A stretch of 64,000 nt of DNA from Gemmatimonadota bacterium (GCA_022827345.1 JAJDTB010000027.1:62001-126000), one strand, 5' to 3'; positions 18,981 to 27,039 are shown, numbered from the stretch's first letter. Program-made: numbers and translations. Notes: generated by a model not told the origin, from the sequence alone.

Positions 18981-19505
18981 TTAGCCCCTTCGGGTTTCCG
19001 CTACTGCGACGTTTGCCGCGAGGCGTTCGCCGCCCTCGACGGCCGCGACCCCCTCGACATCCCCGACCCGCCGGCCGACGAAGCGTGGCGGCGCTTTCGC
19101 TGGGACAGCGTCACGCACGCGGTGCGGGAGCTGGCAGGCGCCGTGCACGCCCACGGCAAGCCCATCACCGCGGCCGTCTTCCCGACTCCGGCCATCGCGC
19201 GCCGCCTCGTCCGCCAGGCGTGGGACGAGTGGCCGCTCGACCGCGTCTTCCCGATGCTGTATCACAGCTTCTACCTCGAGGACATCGACTGGATCGGGGA
19301 CGGCGTGCGCGAAGGGGTTGCAGCGCTGGGCTCGACGCCGCTGAACGCGGGGCTCTACCTTCCGGCGCTGGAACCGGCGCAGCTGGGCGAGGCGGTCGCC
19401 ACCGCGCGCGCGGCGGGTGCGTCGGGCGTGTCGCTCTTCGAAATGCATGGGCTGACCGACGAGCACCTGGCGGCCCTCAAGGAAGCGCTGGCTGGCACCG
19501 CGTGA
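18981..19505 (+). pseudogene. 5'-truncated remnant, C-terminal part of a possible TIM-barrel glycoside-hydrolase-like protein
   Basis: An open frame runs from just after a TGA at 18978 to the stop at 19505 without a plausible start near its 5' end. It translates as coherent protein from the first codons: FRYCDVCREAF, then HAHGKPITAAVFPTP, RVFPMLYHSFYLEDIDW, GLYLPALEPAQLGEAV and GASGVSLFEMHGLTD. The alternation of short strands and helices with conserved aromatics, and the CxxC, recall the C-terminal half of GHL-type (glycoside-hydrolase-like) barrels. An internal ATG at 19122 could still give a 127-aa product, but the conserved part starts well before it. I read this as a gene that lost its 5' portion. 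The family call is tentative. Confidence 0.5.
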
Positions 19506-19568
19506 CGAAACTGCGCTACACTACCCGACGGTGTTTCCGTGCTGGAAGTCCCCGCGTTCAATCGACTT

Positions 19569-19586
19569 TGTAATATTTACATTACA
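19569..19586. promoter_or_regulatory. palindromic candidate operator upstream of the M81 peptidase gene
   Basis: Perfect inverted repeat TGTAAT-N6-ATTACA in an unusually AT-rich stretch (about 19567-19620) that stands out from the GC-rich surroundings, 58 bp before the ATG. The half-site TTTAC recurs at 19597, 21 bp from the copy at 19576, which is two helical turns. It resembles a dimeric regulator site over a promoter. Confidence 0.45.
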
Positions 19587-19643
19587 GTTTGTCATGTTTA
19601 CCGTACATTCACTCATTTCTCGACCACGACCTGAGGCGACCCG

Positions 19644-21239
19644 ATGAGGAATACCGCTTGCACCCTGATGCTCACCCTTGCCACAGCGCTCTCCGCCTGC
19701 ACCGTCGCCTACGAGGGTGACAACGAAGAAGGCACGACGTTTCGTCTTGGCTCGGCGGACACGTCCGGCCAGGTGCGCATCGCGGTCGCGCGCTTTCAGC
19801 ACGAGACCTGCACCTTCTGCCCGGGCGGCGACACCGAGGTCGAGGATTGGCTGCGCCACAGCGAGCCGATTTCCGGCGAGGCGCTGCTGACGTCCGGCGG
19901 CTATGTGGGCGGCTTCACCAAGCGGGCGCGAGAGTTCGGCGATGTGGAGCTGGTGCCGCTGACCTCGCCGGTCGGCGTTTTCGGAGGATCGTCCAGGAGT
20001 TGGAACACGAAGGCGACCTTCGACCATTTCATGGACATCATGCTCGCCGAGTTGGAGGAGCAGCTTCCCGTAGACGCGGTCTACCTGGCCCTGCACGGCG
20101 CGATGGCCGTTCGCGACGTCCCCCGCCCCGAGGCGGAGATCGCGCGCCGGTTCCGCGAGGCGGTCGGCCCCGGCGTCCCAATTGCGGGGACCTTCGACCT
20201 GCACGGCAACGAGGACGCCGAGTTCCTCGAGCACGCCGACTTCGCCTTCGTCACCAAGCGCTTCCCGCACTACGACTCCTACATCCAGGGCGAGCGCGCG
20301 GCGCGGGCCCTGCGGCTCGCGGTGCTGGGCGAATACCGGTCCACGACGGCCACGCGCAAGCCCGGGATCATCACGGCGACCGTGCTGCAGTGGACCGGCC
20401 AGTCGCCGGCGATGGACATCATGGAGCGGGCACGGCGCTGGGAAGCGCGCGAGAACGACGCCTACGTGAGCATCTTTTTCGGCTACCCCTGGTCGGACGT
20501 CCCCGACGTGGGGGCCACCATCCACGTCATGACCAACGACGATCAGGCGCTCGCCGACCGGATCGCCGACGACATGGACGATTTCATGTGGCGCGTGCGC
20601 GAGGACTTCGCGGTGGGCAGCTACCCGGCGCCGGACGATGCCGCGCGGATCGTCGCCACGGCCATCTCGCACGGCGAGACCCCCGTCGCCGTCGGCGATT
20701 ACAGCGACCGCCCCGGCGACGCGACCCACATCCTCAGCGCCTTCGAGGCCGCGGGGATCGGCAACGTCCTCTACGGTACGATCACCTCGCCCGCCACGCT
20801 GGAGGCCCTCGCGGCGGCCGGCTCCGGGGCCGGCGACCCCTTCGACATGGAGATCGGCGGCTTCACGCCTTCGGGCGGCTCGCCCCGGCGCGTCGTCGGC
20901 ACCCTGGAGTACTTCGGCGAGGGCTTCGGCTACGACGCCATCGCCGCGGTCTCCTTCGGCGACGGGAACGTCGTCTTCCTCACCCCGGCGTACGAACAGG
21001 TCCTATACCCCGACGCCTTCCGCTTCGGCGCGATCGACCCCGCCGACTACGACGTCTTCGTCGTCAAGTCCCGCGTGCACTTCCGCCGCGGCTTCGACGA
21101 GACCGGGTACGCGCCCACCATCGTGATCGTCGAGGCACCGGAGCCGTTTGTCGGGACGACTCACCTCGACGCGCTGACCTACGAGAATGTGGATCTGGGT
21201 ACCTTGTACCCCTATGGCACACCCGAGAGCCGGAGATAG
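19644..21239 (+). CDS. M81 family metallopeptidase (MlrC-like) lipoprotein
   Basis: 531 aa with a lipoprotein signal (lipobox LSAC near residue 19) and GAGG before the ATG. It carries the M81 (microcystinase C) landmarks in order: ARFQHETCTF near the N-terminus (family HETNTF), AVYLALHGAM, then GTFDLHGN with the metal-binding Asp and His, FPHYDSY, and GDYSDRPGDAT corresponding to the family's D-x-D-N/P-G loop. MlrC cleaves the linear peptide products of microcystin. Most members have unknown substrates, probably small peptides or cyclic imides. Secretion as a lipoprotein is less usual for this mostly cytoplasmic family. A fatty-acid desaturase gene follows 9 bp later, so the two are likely cotranscribed. 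Confidence 0.9.
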   Translation: MRNTACTLMLTLATALSACTVAYEGDNEEGTTFRLGSADTSGQVRIAVARFQHETCTFCPGGDTEVEDWLRHSEPISGEALLTSGGYVGGFTKRAREFGDVELVPLTSPVGVFGGSSRSWNTKATFDHFMDIMLAELEEQLPVDAVYLALHGAMAVRDVPRPEAEIARRFREAVGPGVPIAGTFDLHGNEDAEFLEHADFAFVTKRFPHYDSYIQGERAARALRLAVLGEYRSTTATRKPGIITATVLQWTGQSPAMDIMERARRWEARENDAYVSIFFGYPWSDVPDVGATIHVMTNDDQALADRIADDMDDFMWRVREDFAVGSYPAPDDAARIVATAISHGETPVAVGDYSDRPGDATHILSAFEAAGIGNVLYGTITSPATLEALAAAGSGAGDPFDMEIGGFTPSGGSPRRVVGTLEYFGEGFGYDAIAAVSFGDGNVVFLTPAYEQVLYPDAFRFGAIDPADYDVFVVKSRVHFRRGFDETGYAPTIVIVEAPEPFVGTTHLDALTYENVDLGTLYPYGTPESRR

Positions 21240-21248
21240 ATTGGCCGT

Positions 21249-22268
21249 ATGAAGATCGATCGCGAACAGGTCCGCCACTGGAAGCGGGTCCTCTCCCCCT
21301 ACTTCGGACCCGACGACCGACGCAGCGCCTGGCAGATGGGGTACACCGCCGTGCTGTTCGCGGCCGGGTGGACGCTCATGTACTGGAGCCTCTCGGTCGG
21401 CTACTGGCTCACGCTGCTGCTGGCCGTTCCGACCGCCGGACTGATCATGCGGCTGTTCATGTTCCAGCACGACTGCGGGCACGGGTCCTACTTCAGGTCG
21501 CGGCGCCTGGCCTGCGTTGCCGGCTCGGTGATCGGCGTGCTCACCCTCACGCCCTACCACTACTGGCGGAAGACGCACGCCATCCACCACGCGCATTCGG
21601 GGGATCTGGATATGCGGAGTTTCGGCGACATCGTCACCGTCACCGTTCGGGAATACGAGGCGATGTCCCCTCTGCAGCGCCTCGGCTACCGGCTGTACCG
21701 CAACCCGATCATTCTCTTCGGTCCCGGCGCGGCATTTCACTTCTTCATCAAGCACCGCTTCCCCTGGGACGTGCCCCGGACGTGGAAGCGCGAATGGCAG
21801 TCGGTATGGTGGACCAACGTAGCACTGGCCGCGATCCTGACCGCCGCCTGGCTGACCATCGGGATCGGACCGTTTCTGATGGTTCAGCTTCCGATCACGC
21901 TCATTTCGATCGCGACGGGCGTGTGGCTCTTCTACGTGCAGCACCAGTTCGAGGACGCCTACTGGCACTGGCACGAGGACTGGGACTACTACGATGCGGG
22001 CCTGTTCGGCTCGTCGTTCCTGCGCCTGCCGAAGGTGCTGCAGTGGTTCACCGCGAACATCGGCCTGCACCACGTACACCACCTGAGCGCGCGCATCCCC
22101 AACTACCGGCTCCAGCGCTGCCACGACGAGAACCCGGAGCTGTGGCAGGCGCCCACGATGTCGCTGTGGGACGGCCTCAAGGCGATCCCCCTGGCACTCT
22201 GGGACGAGGGTGGGCGCAAGTTGATTTCGTTCCGCCAGTACCGGCGGCTGAGGGCGGCCAGAGCCTGA
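21249..22268 (+). CDS. membrane fatty acid desaturase
   Basis: 339 aa with four or more membrane helices and the three histidine boxes of the DesA/desaturase superfamily: HDCGH near residue 75, HAIHH near 116 and HHVHH near 283, which bind the di-iron centre. Such enzymes use O2 and electrons from ferredoxin or cytochrome b5-type donors to put a double bond in a membrane lipid acyl chain. It starts 9 bp after the M81 peptidase gene and converges with the Rieske-TPP gene. The spacing and order of the boxes match acyl-lipid (omega-type) desaturases; related families hydroxylate or act on carotenoids, so the substrate is not certain. Confidence 0.92.
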   Translation: MKIDREQVRHWKRVLSPYFGPDDRRSAWQMGYTAVLFAAGWTLMYWSLSVGYWLTLLLAVPTAGLIMRLFMFQHDCGHGSYFRSRRLACVAGSVIGVLTLTPYHYWRKTHAIHHAHSGDLDMRSFGDIVTVTVREYEAMSPLQRLGYRLYRNPIILFGPGAAFHFFIKHRFPWDVPRTWKREWQSVWWTNVALAAILTAAWLTIGIGPFLMVQLPITLISIATGVWLFYVQHQFEDAYWHWHEDWDYYDAGLFGSSFLRLPKVLQWFTANIGLHHVHHLSARIPNYRLQRCHDENPELWQAPTMSLWDGLKAIPLALWDEGGRKLISFRQYRRLRAARA

Positions 22269-22339
22269 TTTCGGACTCCCGGCTCGCGCCGGCGCCAGCC
22301 GCCGGACGCCCTGCCGCCGGTTGACCGGCGCCCCGGACG

Positions 22340-24376
22340 CTACACCAGCGCCGGGTCCGCGATGACCTCCACGGTCGCCGGACCGTCGCAGGCCAGCGCC
22401 TCCGCCAGCGCTTCGTCCAGCTCACCCGCTCTGCGCACCCGGACTCCGAACGCACCGCACAGCTGCGCGTACTTCGAGAAGTCGGGGTTGTGGAGCGATG
22501 TCTGCCACACGTCGAGGTTCCCGGCGCGCTGCTCCTTCGAGATCTTGCCCAGCTCGTCGTTGTTGAGCACGAGGTGCGTGATGTTCATCCCGTACTTCAC
22601 GGCCGTGGTGATCTCGGCGAGGTACTGGCCGTAGCCTCCGTCACCCGACACGGCGACCACCTGGCGCCCGCTGAAGGGCGTTCCCGATTCCCGGGTCGCG
22701 GCCCACGCCCCCAGCGCGGCCGGGTAGGCGAAGCCGATCGAGCCCAGATACCCCGACATGAGGACCGCGTGGTCGCGGCATTCGAAGTAGCGCCCGAAGG
22801 AATAGGCGTTGTTGCCCACGTCCACGGTCAGGATCGCGTCGTCATTCACGGTGCGGGCGAGCGCCGCGAAGATCGCCGCCGAGTTGACGCCCCGGCCCTG
22901 GTCGTCGGCTTCGCGGCGCGCCTTCTCGGTCCGCCAGATCCGCCACCGGTCCGCGATCTCGCCGCGGTGGTCGATCGATGCCGCGCCGCCCGCCTCCACC
23001 GCCTCGGCAAAACGCTTCACGGTCACCCCGATCTCTCCCCACACGGGGACGTCCACCGCGTGGAACTTGCCCAGCGCCATCGGATCGAAGTCGACCTGGA
23101 TCGTCGGCTTCTTCGGCGTGATGCCGGTGTGGTTCGAAAAGCTCGCCCCCAGCACGAGCAGCAGGTCGCTCTCGTTCATGAACCAGCTGGCGATGGGCGT
23201 GCCGCTGCGGCCCAGCACGCCGCACCCGAGCGGGTGGGCGTCGGAGATGATCCCCTTGGCCTTGAAGGTGGTGATCACCGGGCACTGCAGACGCTCCGCC
23301 AGCGCCGTGATCCGGTCCATGTGGAAGCGCGCGCCGTGCCCGGCGACGATCACCGGCCTCTCGGCGCGGGTTAGCAGCCGGATCGCATCGTCCAGCGCGT
23401 CGGCGGGGGGCGCGATGGTCCTGCGGGTCATGCGGCCGGCCGGCGAGCCCGGCTCGCTCCCCTCCCTGGCCGGCAGCACCTGCACCTCGTCCGGGAAGAT
23501 GAGGTGCGACACGCCCCGGTTCAGGATCGCGCTCTTGCACGCCAGATTGACCAGTTCGGCGTGCTTGCTCGTGTGCAGCACCGGCTGGCTCCACTGCGCG
23601 ACCTGCCCGAAAGCCGCTTTCAGGTCGACCTCCTGGAACGCCCCGGGGCCGAGCACCTGCGTGTCGACCTGTCCGGTGAGCGCCAGCACCGGCGAGCGGT
23701 CCACGTTGGCGTCCCAGAGCCCGGTCAGCAGGTTGGTGGCCCCCGGCCCCGCGATCGACAGACACGCCGCCGGCCGCCCCGTCAGCTTGCCGTACGCCGA
23801 GGCCGCAAACGACGCCGCCCCCTCGTGACGGATGCCGATGAAGGTCATCTCGCCCGCGGCCTCCCGCCGCCGGATCGCGTCGGCCAGTCCCAGGTTGGAG
23901 TGGCCGACCATCCCCCACACCCAGCGCACCCCCCAGTTGGCCATCGTCCTGGCCATCAGGTCAGAGACGGTCTCGACGTGCATCTCGTCCTCGGGCATCC
24001 CCACGTACACGCCGTCGTCGCGCACATCGACCCTGTAGGTGGCGACGCCGTCGTCGTAGCCTCCCGGCGGCTTGCCCGTCAGCGGATGGAAGTCCCATCC
24101 GTGCCAGGGACAGCGCAGCCACCCGTTCTCGATCGACCCCTCGCCAAGGGGGCCGCCCTGATGCGGACACTTGTTGTCGAGCGCGGCGTAGATGCCCTTG
24201 TGGCGGGTCATGCAGACGGTCTTGCGGCCGCAGCTGACCGGCTTGACGCGGCCCTCGGGGAGCTCGTCGGGCGCGAGCACCTTGAGCCAGCGGATGCGGG
24301 GGTCGGTGGCGGATGCGCCGTTGCCGGACGCGCGGGCGGACGACTCGTTATCGGGACTGGCGGGCTTGTCGGACAT
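22340..24376 (-). CDS. fusion of a Rieske [2Fe-2S] domain and a thiamine-diphosphate enzyme (pyruvate oxidase/acetolactate synthase-like)
   Basis: 678 aa from ATG 24376; a longer frame would run into the divergent FKBP gene. After a flexible 25-residue start, residues about 28-130 are a Rieske domain with ligands C70-x-H72 (CPHQGG) and C89-x2-H92 (CPWHGWDF). From about 135 to the end is a full three-domain ThDP enzyme: activating Glu185 in IRHEGAASF, GPGATNLLTG, a middle FAD/nucleotide-type domain, and the ThDP-Mg motif GDGGYGQYLAEI to LVLNNDE. Pyruvate oxidases and relatives pass electrons from decarboxylation to flavin and quinone. The attached Rieske cluster suggests an internal electron acceptor or donor; this is inference. 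Substrate unknown, cytoplasmic (no signal). Confidence 0.9.
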   Translation of the reverse strand: MSDKPASPDNESSARASGNGASATDPRIRWLKVLAPDELPEGRVKPVSCGRKTVCMTRHKGIYAALDNKCPHQGGPLGEGSIENGWLRCPWHGWDFHPLTGKPPGGYDDGVATYRVDVRDDGVYVGMPEDEMHVETVSDLMARTMANWGVRWVWGMVGHSNLGLADAIRRREAAGEMTFIGIRHEGAASFAASAYGKLTGRPAACLSIAGPGATNLLTGLWDANVDRSPVLALTGQVDTQVLGPGAFQEVDLKAAFGQVAQWSQPVLHTSKHAELVNLACKSAILNRGVSHLIFPDEVQVLPAREGSEPGSPAGRMTRRTIAPPADALDDAIRLLTRAERPVIVAGHGARFHMDRITALAERLQCPVITTFKAKGIISDAHPLGCGVLGRSGTPIASWFMNESDLLLVLGASFSNHTGITPKKPTIQVDFDPMALGKFHAVDVPVWGEIGVTVKRFAEAVEAGGAASIDHRGEIADRWRIWRTEKARREADDQGRGVNSAAIFAALARTVNDDAILTVDVGNNAYSFGRYFECRDHAVLMSGYLGSIGFAYPAALGAWAATRESGTPFSGRQVVAVSGDGGYGQYLAEITTAVKYGMNITHLVLNNDELGKISKEQRAGNLDVWQTSLHNPDFSKYAQLCGAFGVRVRRAGELDEALAEALACDGPATVEVIADPALV

Positions 24377-24497
24377 GGCGGAGGACCCCGGTTGGTGGAC
24401 AGGAACGACGCAGAATAGTGTACCCTTATGGGCCGATGCAGGTTCGGATTGGGGAACATCGACGGTCACGGACAATGACCAGACGGGGAGCGAACAC

Positions 24498-24968
24498 ATG
24501 AAGCGGTCGGGTAACCGGGCTGGAGGCGTGGTGATGGGGCTGGCGGTGGTCGGGGCCGCGCTGACGGCCTGCGGAGACGACATGACCGGCCCCCAGGCCA
24601 TCGAGGACGCCGAGTTCGCGTCGTCGCTCGGGATCAATCTGGCGAATTTCACCCGAACCTCGTCCGGCCTCTACTACGAGGACATTGCGGAGGGCTCGGG
24701 CGATCCGGCCGCCGCCGGACAGGAGGTCGAGGTCTCCTATGCCGGCTGGCTGACCGACGGCACCGAGTTCGACAGGGGGGAGTTCAGCTTCATTCTGGGC
24801 GCGCGCGAGGTCGTGGCCGGCTTCGACGAGGGCGTCACGGGGATGAAGGTGGGCGGGATCCGCCGGATCATCATCCCGCCGGCGCTGGGGTACGGCAGCC
24901 AGGGGAGCGGGCCCGTGCCGCCCAACGCGATCATGATCTTCCGGATCGAGGTGCTGGCGATCGGGTGA
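24498..24968 (+). CDS. FKBP-type peptidyl-prolyl cis-trans isomerase lipoprotein
   Basis: 156 aa from ATG 24498 with GGGGAG seven bases before. Lipoprotein signal (VVGAALTACG). FKBP domain at about 55-155: VSYAGWLTDGTEFDRG, VVAGFDEGVTGMKVGG, IIIPPALGYGSQG, VPPNAIMIFRIEVL, with the drug/proline pocket residues (Tyr, Phe, Asp, Val-Ile type, Trp replaced by FDEGV) in the FkpA/MIP arrangement but without the dimerising helix domain. It would help protein folding at the cell envelope. It is divergent from the Rieske-TPP gene, 121 bp apart. Confidence 0.94.
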   Translation: MKRSGNRAGGVVMGLAVVGAALTACGDDMTGPQAIEDAEFASSLGINLANFTRTSSGLYYEDIAEGSGDPAAAGQEVEVSYAGWLTDGTEFDRGEFSFILGAREVVAGFDEGVTGMKVGGIRRIIIPPALGYGSQGSGPVPPNAIMIFRIEVLAIG

Positions 24969-25012
24969 GGGATGCGGGGCCTGCGTATTGGTTCCGCCAG
25001 ACGTCCGGCGAT

Positions 25013-25387
25013 TCAGTCCGCTGTCGTCACACCCTGGTCACTCAGGCGCATGAAGTCGGCCTTGTTTGCGGTGGCGACGGGCGCGCCGTCCGCCTGTGCC
25101 GCAGCCGCGATCATACAGTCGATCAGCGATCCGCGGCGGCGTCCCGATTCGTTGAAGAGCCGGGCAGCCGATTCCGCGTCGTCCCTGGTGAAGTCCCGGT
25201 GGCGACCGATAATCGCCCCTGCCACGGCCAACTCCGACGCCGTCAGTGGCCCGCACTGAAACTCCGCCCAGGCCACCGAGCACACCGCGAGGGACTCACC
25301 ATGGGCGATCCATCGGCGAAGCGCCTGATCCTCCGGCGTCCCGCGCACCAGAGCCCGGATCAGAAAACTCGTGTCCAGGTGGATCAT
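25013..25387 (-). CDS. vapC: VapC-type PIN-domain toxin (ribonuclease)
   Basis: 124 aa, normal for VapC. The four acidic PIN residues are present: D5 (HLDTSFL), E42 (WAEFQCG), D90 (SLIDCMIAA) and D111 (NKADFMRL), which hold Mg2+ in the RNA-cleaving site. The ATG at 25387 overlaps the antitoxin stop by four bases (ATGA), so translation is coupled. VapC toxins cut tRNA or rRNA at single sites when the antitoxin is lost. The family call is firm; the target is unknown. Confidence 0.92.
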   Translation of the reverse strand: MIHLDTSFLIRALVRGTPEDQALRRWIAHGESLAVCSVAWAEFQCGPLTASELAVAGAIIGRHRDFTRDDAESAARLFNESGRRRGSLIDCMIAAAAQADGAPVATANKADFMRLSDQGVTTAD

Positions 25388-25671
25388 TCGGATCCGGACC
25401 AGAGCCGCCGCCCCGCCGCGGCGCGCTCGGCCCTGAGGTCTTGCTCCCACTGCCCGAGATCCACACCGCGCGCGCGCACCGTGTCCTGCAGTCGGGTGAG
25501 CGCTTCGAGGGCGACGCTGCCACCCTCGTCGTCACCCGCCACCAGCGCGATGCGGAGCGCACGACGGATGACTTCCGACTTGGACACGTCCCAGCGGTTC
25601 GCGAGTCCTTCCAGCGTGCGGACCGAGTCCACGTCGAGGGAGTAGGTGGATTTGATGGTGGTTATGGCCAT
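25384..25671 (-). CDS. vapB: ribbon-helix-helix antitoxin of the VapBC module
   Basis: 95 aa. N-terminal strand and two helices form a ribbon-helix-helix DNA-binding domain (TIKSTYSLDVDSVRTLEGL, then WDVSKSEVIRRALRIAL), followed by an acidic and basic tail that would wrap the toxin. It would repress its own promoter as a dimer. The ATG sits inside the palindrome TATGGCCATA and has no ribosome site; a promoter lies so close that the message is probably leaderless (see the promoter entry). Confidence 0.9.
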   Translation of the reverse strand: MAITTIKSTYSLDVDSVRTLEGLANRWDVSKSEVIRRALRIALVAGDDEGGSVALEALTRLQDTVRARGVDLGQWEQDLRAERAAAGRRLWSGSE

Positions 25672-25705
25672 ATAAGATAGTATGGCCGTACTCTCGTCAG
25701 ATCAA
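25663..25705 (-). promoter_or_regulatory. vapBC promoter with two palindromic operator boxes; likely leaderless start
   Basis: On the minus strand TTGATC (25700-25705), a 17-bp spacer and TACTAT (25677-25682) form a -35/-10 pair, each matching consensus at four of six bases. Only five bases separate the -10 from the vapB ATG, so transcription should begin at or next to the start codon. Two copies of a palindrome overlap this promoter: TATGGCCATA (25663-25672, containing the ATG) and GTATGGCCGTAC (25680-25691), about 18 bp apart. Confidence 0.6.
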
Positions 25706-25757
25706 GACGGTCACGGCGTTGGGAAAAAGGGGGTGGAACCTGGTGGGCGGTCTCGTC

Positions 25758-26135
25758 CTAGACCCCGACCAGCTCCCCCAGCACGAACACATCTGTGAGC
25801 AGCGCCCGCACGTGGATCGACGCGTTGAGGTTGTCGATCAGCTGGGACGAGACCGCAGGCTGCGCCGCCACGAGGTTGACCAGCGCCAGCGATGCCTCCG
25901 CGTCGCGCGCGAGGACGGCAAGGGCGCCGTCGGTGGCGTCACCCGCCGGGAGATGGGCGCGGAATGCGTCGTCCAGACCGTCCAGCGCTCCGGCGAAGCC
26001 GCCGAGAAAATCGCGGACCTGGGAGCCGGCCTTGCTGGCCGCGTCGTCGACCAGCCCCTGGGCCGCGTAGGCGAGGAAGAACTCGTAGCCCTCCTCGATG
26101 GCGTCGATGCGGCCCTTCAACTCGTCACGGCTCAC
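25758..26135 (-). CDS. unknown small helical acidic protein, last gene of the periplasmic molybdenum-hydroxylase operon
   Basis: 125 aa from the GTG at 26135, which has GCGAGG about ten bases upstream; a GTG at 26210 overlapping the cytochrome stop is possible but would add a low-conservation-looking leader. I do not recognise the family. The sequence is almost all alpha-helix with no signal or membrane span: SRDELKGRIDAIEEGYEFFL, VRDFLGGFAGALDGLDDAF, DAEASLALVNLVAAQ. It follows the cytochrome b gene in the same direction. Position and size fit a dedicated maturation or assembly helper of the TorD/NarJ kind, but that is only an inference from context. Confidence 0.65.
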   Translation of the reverse strand: MSRDELKGRIDAIEEGYEFFLAYAAQGLVDDAASKAGSQVRDFLGGFAGALDGLDDAFRAHLPAGDATDGALAVLARDAEASLALVNLVAAQPAVSSQLIDNLNASIHVRALLTDVFVLGELVGV

Positions 26136-26202
26136 GGGCAGGGCACCTCGCTGAAGGAATCGGTCGCCGGGGGGAATCCGTCGCTCTGCTTTTCCACCCC
26201 CC

Positions 26203-27039
26203 CTAATCACCCTCCGCGTCGGCCGCCGCGGACCCTGCTTCGGCCACCGTCCAGCGCGCCGGGTCGTGGTTCTGGAGGTAGCGCTCGCGGTCGATCCAGC
26301 CGTTGATCATCGACCAGGTCATCCAGCGCTTCTCGGGCCGGATCGCGAAGTAGACGTGGGCGATGACGAGGAAGATGAGGCCGATGCCGCAGACCCCGTG
26401 GATCACGTAGATCCAGCCCCACGCGGTGTCGCCGAACATGTAGGTGTTCATCGGCAGCAGGAAGTTGTCGACGCGGAACATCATCAGGACGCCGGTGACC
26501 ACCGCGCCGAGGGTCGCGATCATGGCGACGTGGTGGAACATCTTCTGATCGACCGGATACTTGCCGGCGCGCGGGCGCTCGATGTCCGCCTGGCCCATCG
26601 CCGCCTTCAGGCCGAGCTTGCCCTCCTCGACGTCGCGGCGGTCGATCCACATCGTCCAGAAGTCCTGCTTCGCGAAGACGTGGTAGATATGGTAGATGAC
26701 CGTCAGGATCAGCAGGACGCCCGCGATCCAGTGGATCGTCACCCAGGGGAACTGGATCCCGATGACGGGGAAGAAGGCCGTGATCAGCAGCGCGAACATG
26801 GTCACGCTCATCGACCAGTGGAATCCGCGCGCGCCGGTCGTGTGGCGCAGCAGTTTGGCGGGCAGTCCGCGCGCCTCGTCCTCGTCGATCTCGCCGGTGT
26901 CCACCTTCTTCGGCACCAGCAGGGCGTGGCCCACCACGAACGCGGCGCCGATGATCACCGCCGCCCAGATCAGATCCCACGAGACACCGATGGGGACGTT
27001 CTCGCCCCAGGGATTCAGTGCGCGCCGAAGGAATTCCAT
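26203..27039 (-). CDS. membrane cytochrome b (formate dehydrogenase gamma/cytochrome b561-like)
   Basis: 278 aa from ATG 27039 (GGAGAG eight bases before). Four to five membrane helices with His residues placed for two b hemes: RGFHWSMSVTMFALLI, VTIHWIAGVLLI plus YHIYHVF, FHHVAMIATLGAVVTGV and YVIHGVCGIGLIFLVIAHVYF. This is the DHb/FdnI-type di-heme fold that takes electrons from a periplasmic enzyme and passes them to quinone. Directly after the FAD subunit of a Tat-exported molybdenum hydroxylase, it is the likely electron outlet of that enzyme. The C-terminal tail after the last helix (EKRWMTWSMINGW) is charged and cytoplasmic. Confidence 0.88.
   Translation of the reverse strand: MEFLRRALNPWGENVPIGVSWDLIWAAVIIGAAFVVGHALLVPKKVDTGEIDEDEARGLPAKLLRHTTGARGFHWSMSVTMFALLITAFFPVIGIQFPWVTIHWIAGVLLILTVIYHIYHVFAKQDFWTMWIDRRDVEEGKLGLKAAMGQADIERPRAGKYPVDQKMFHHVAMIATLGAVVTGVLMMFRVDNFLLPMNTYMFGDTAWGWIYVIHGVCGIGLIFLVIAHVYFAIRPEKRWMTWSMINGWIDRERYLQNHDPARWTVAEAGSAAADAEGD

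Noticed and set aside
22290-22340. GC-rich inverted repeats between the desaturase and Rieske-TPP genes as a two-way terminator
   Set aside because: Pairing is imperfect, several alternative GGCGCC stems exist, and there are no T runs on either strand.
25758-26135. Reading the 125-aa protein as another antitoxin because it is near VapBC
   Set aside because: No DNA-binding motif, and it is collinear with the cytochrome b gene rather than with the TA pair, from which it is separated by 86 bp including the vapB promoter.
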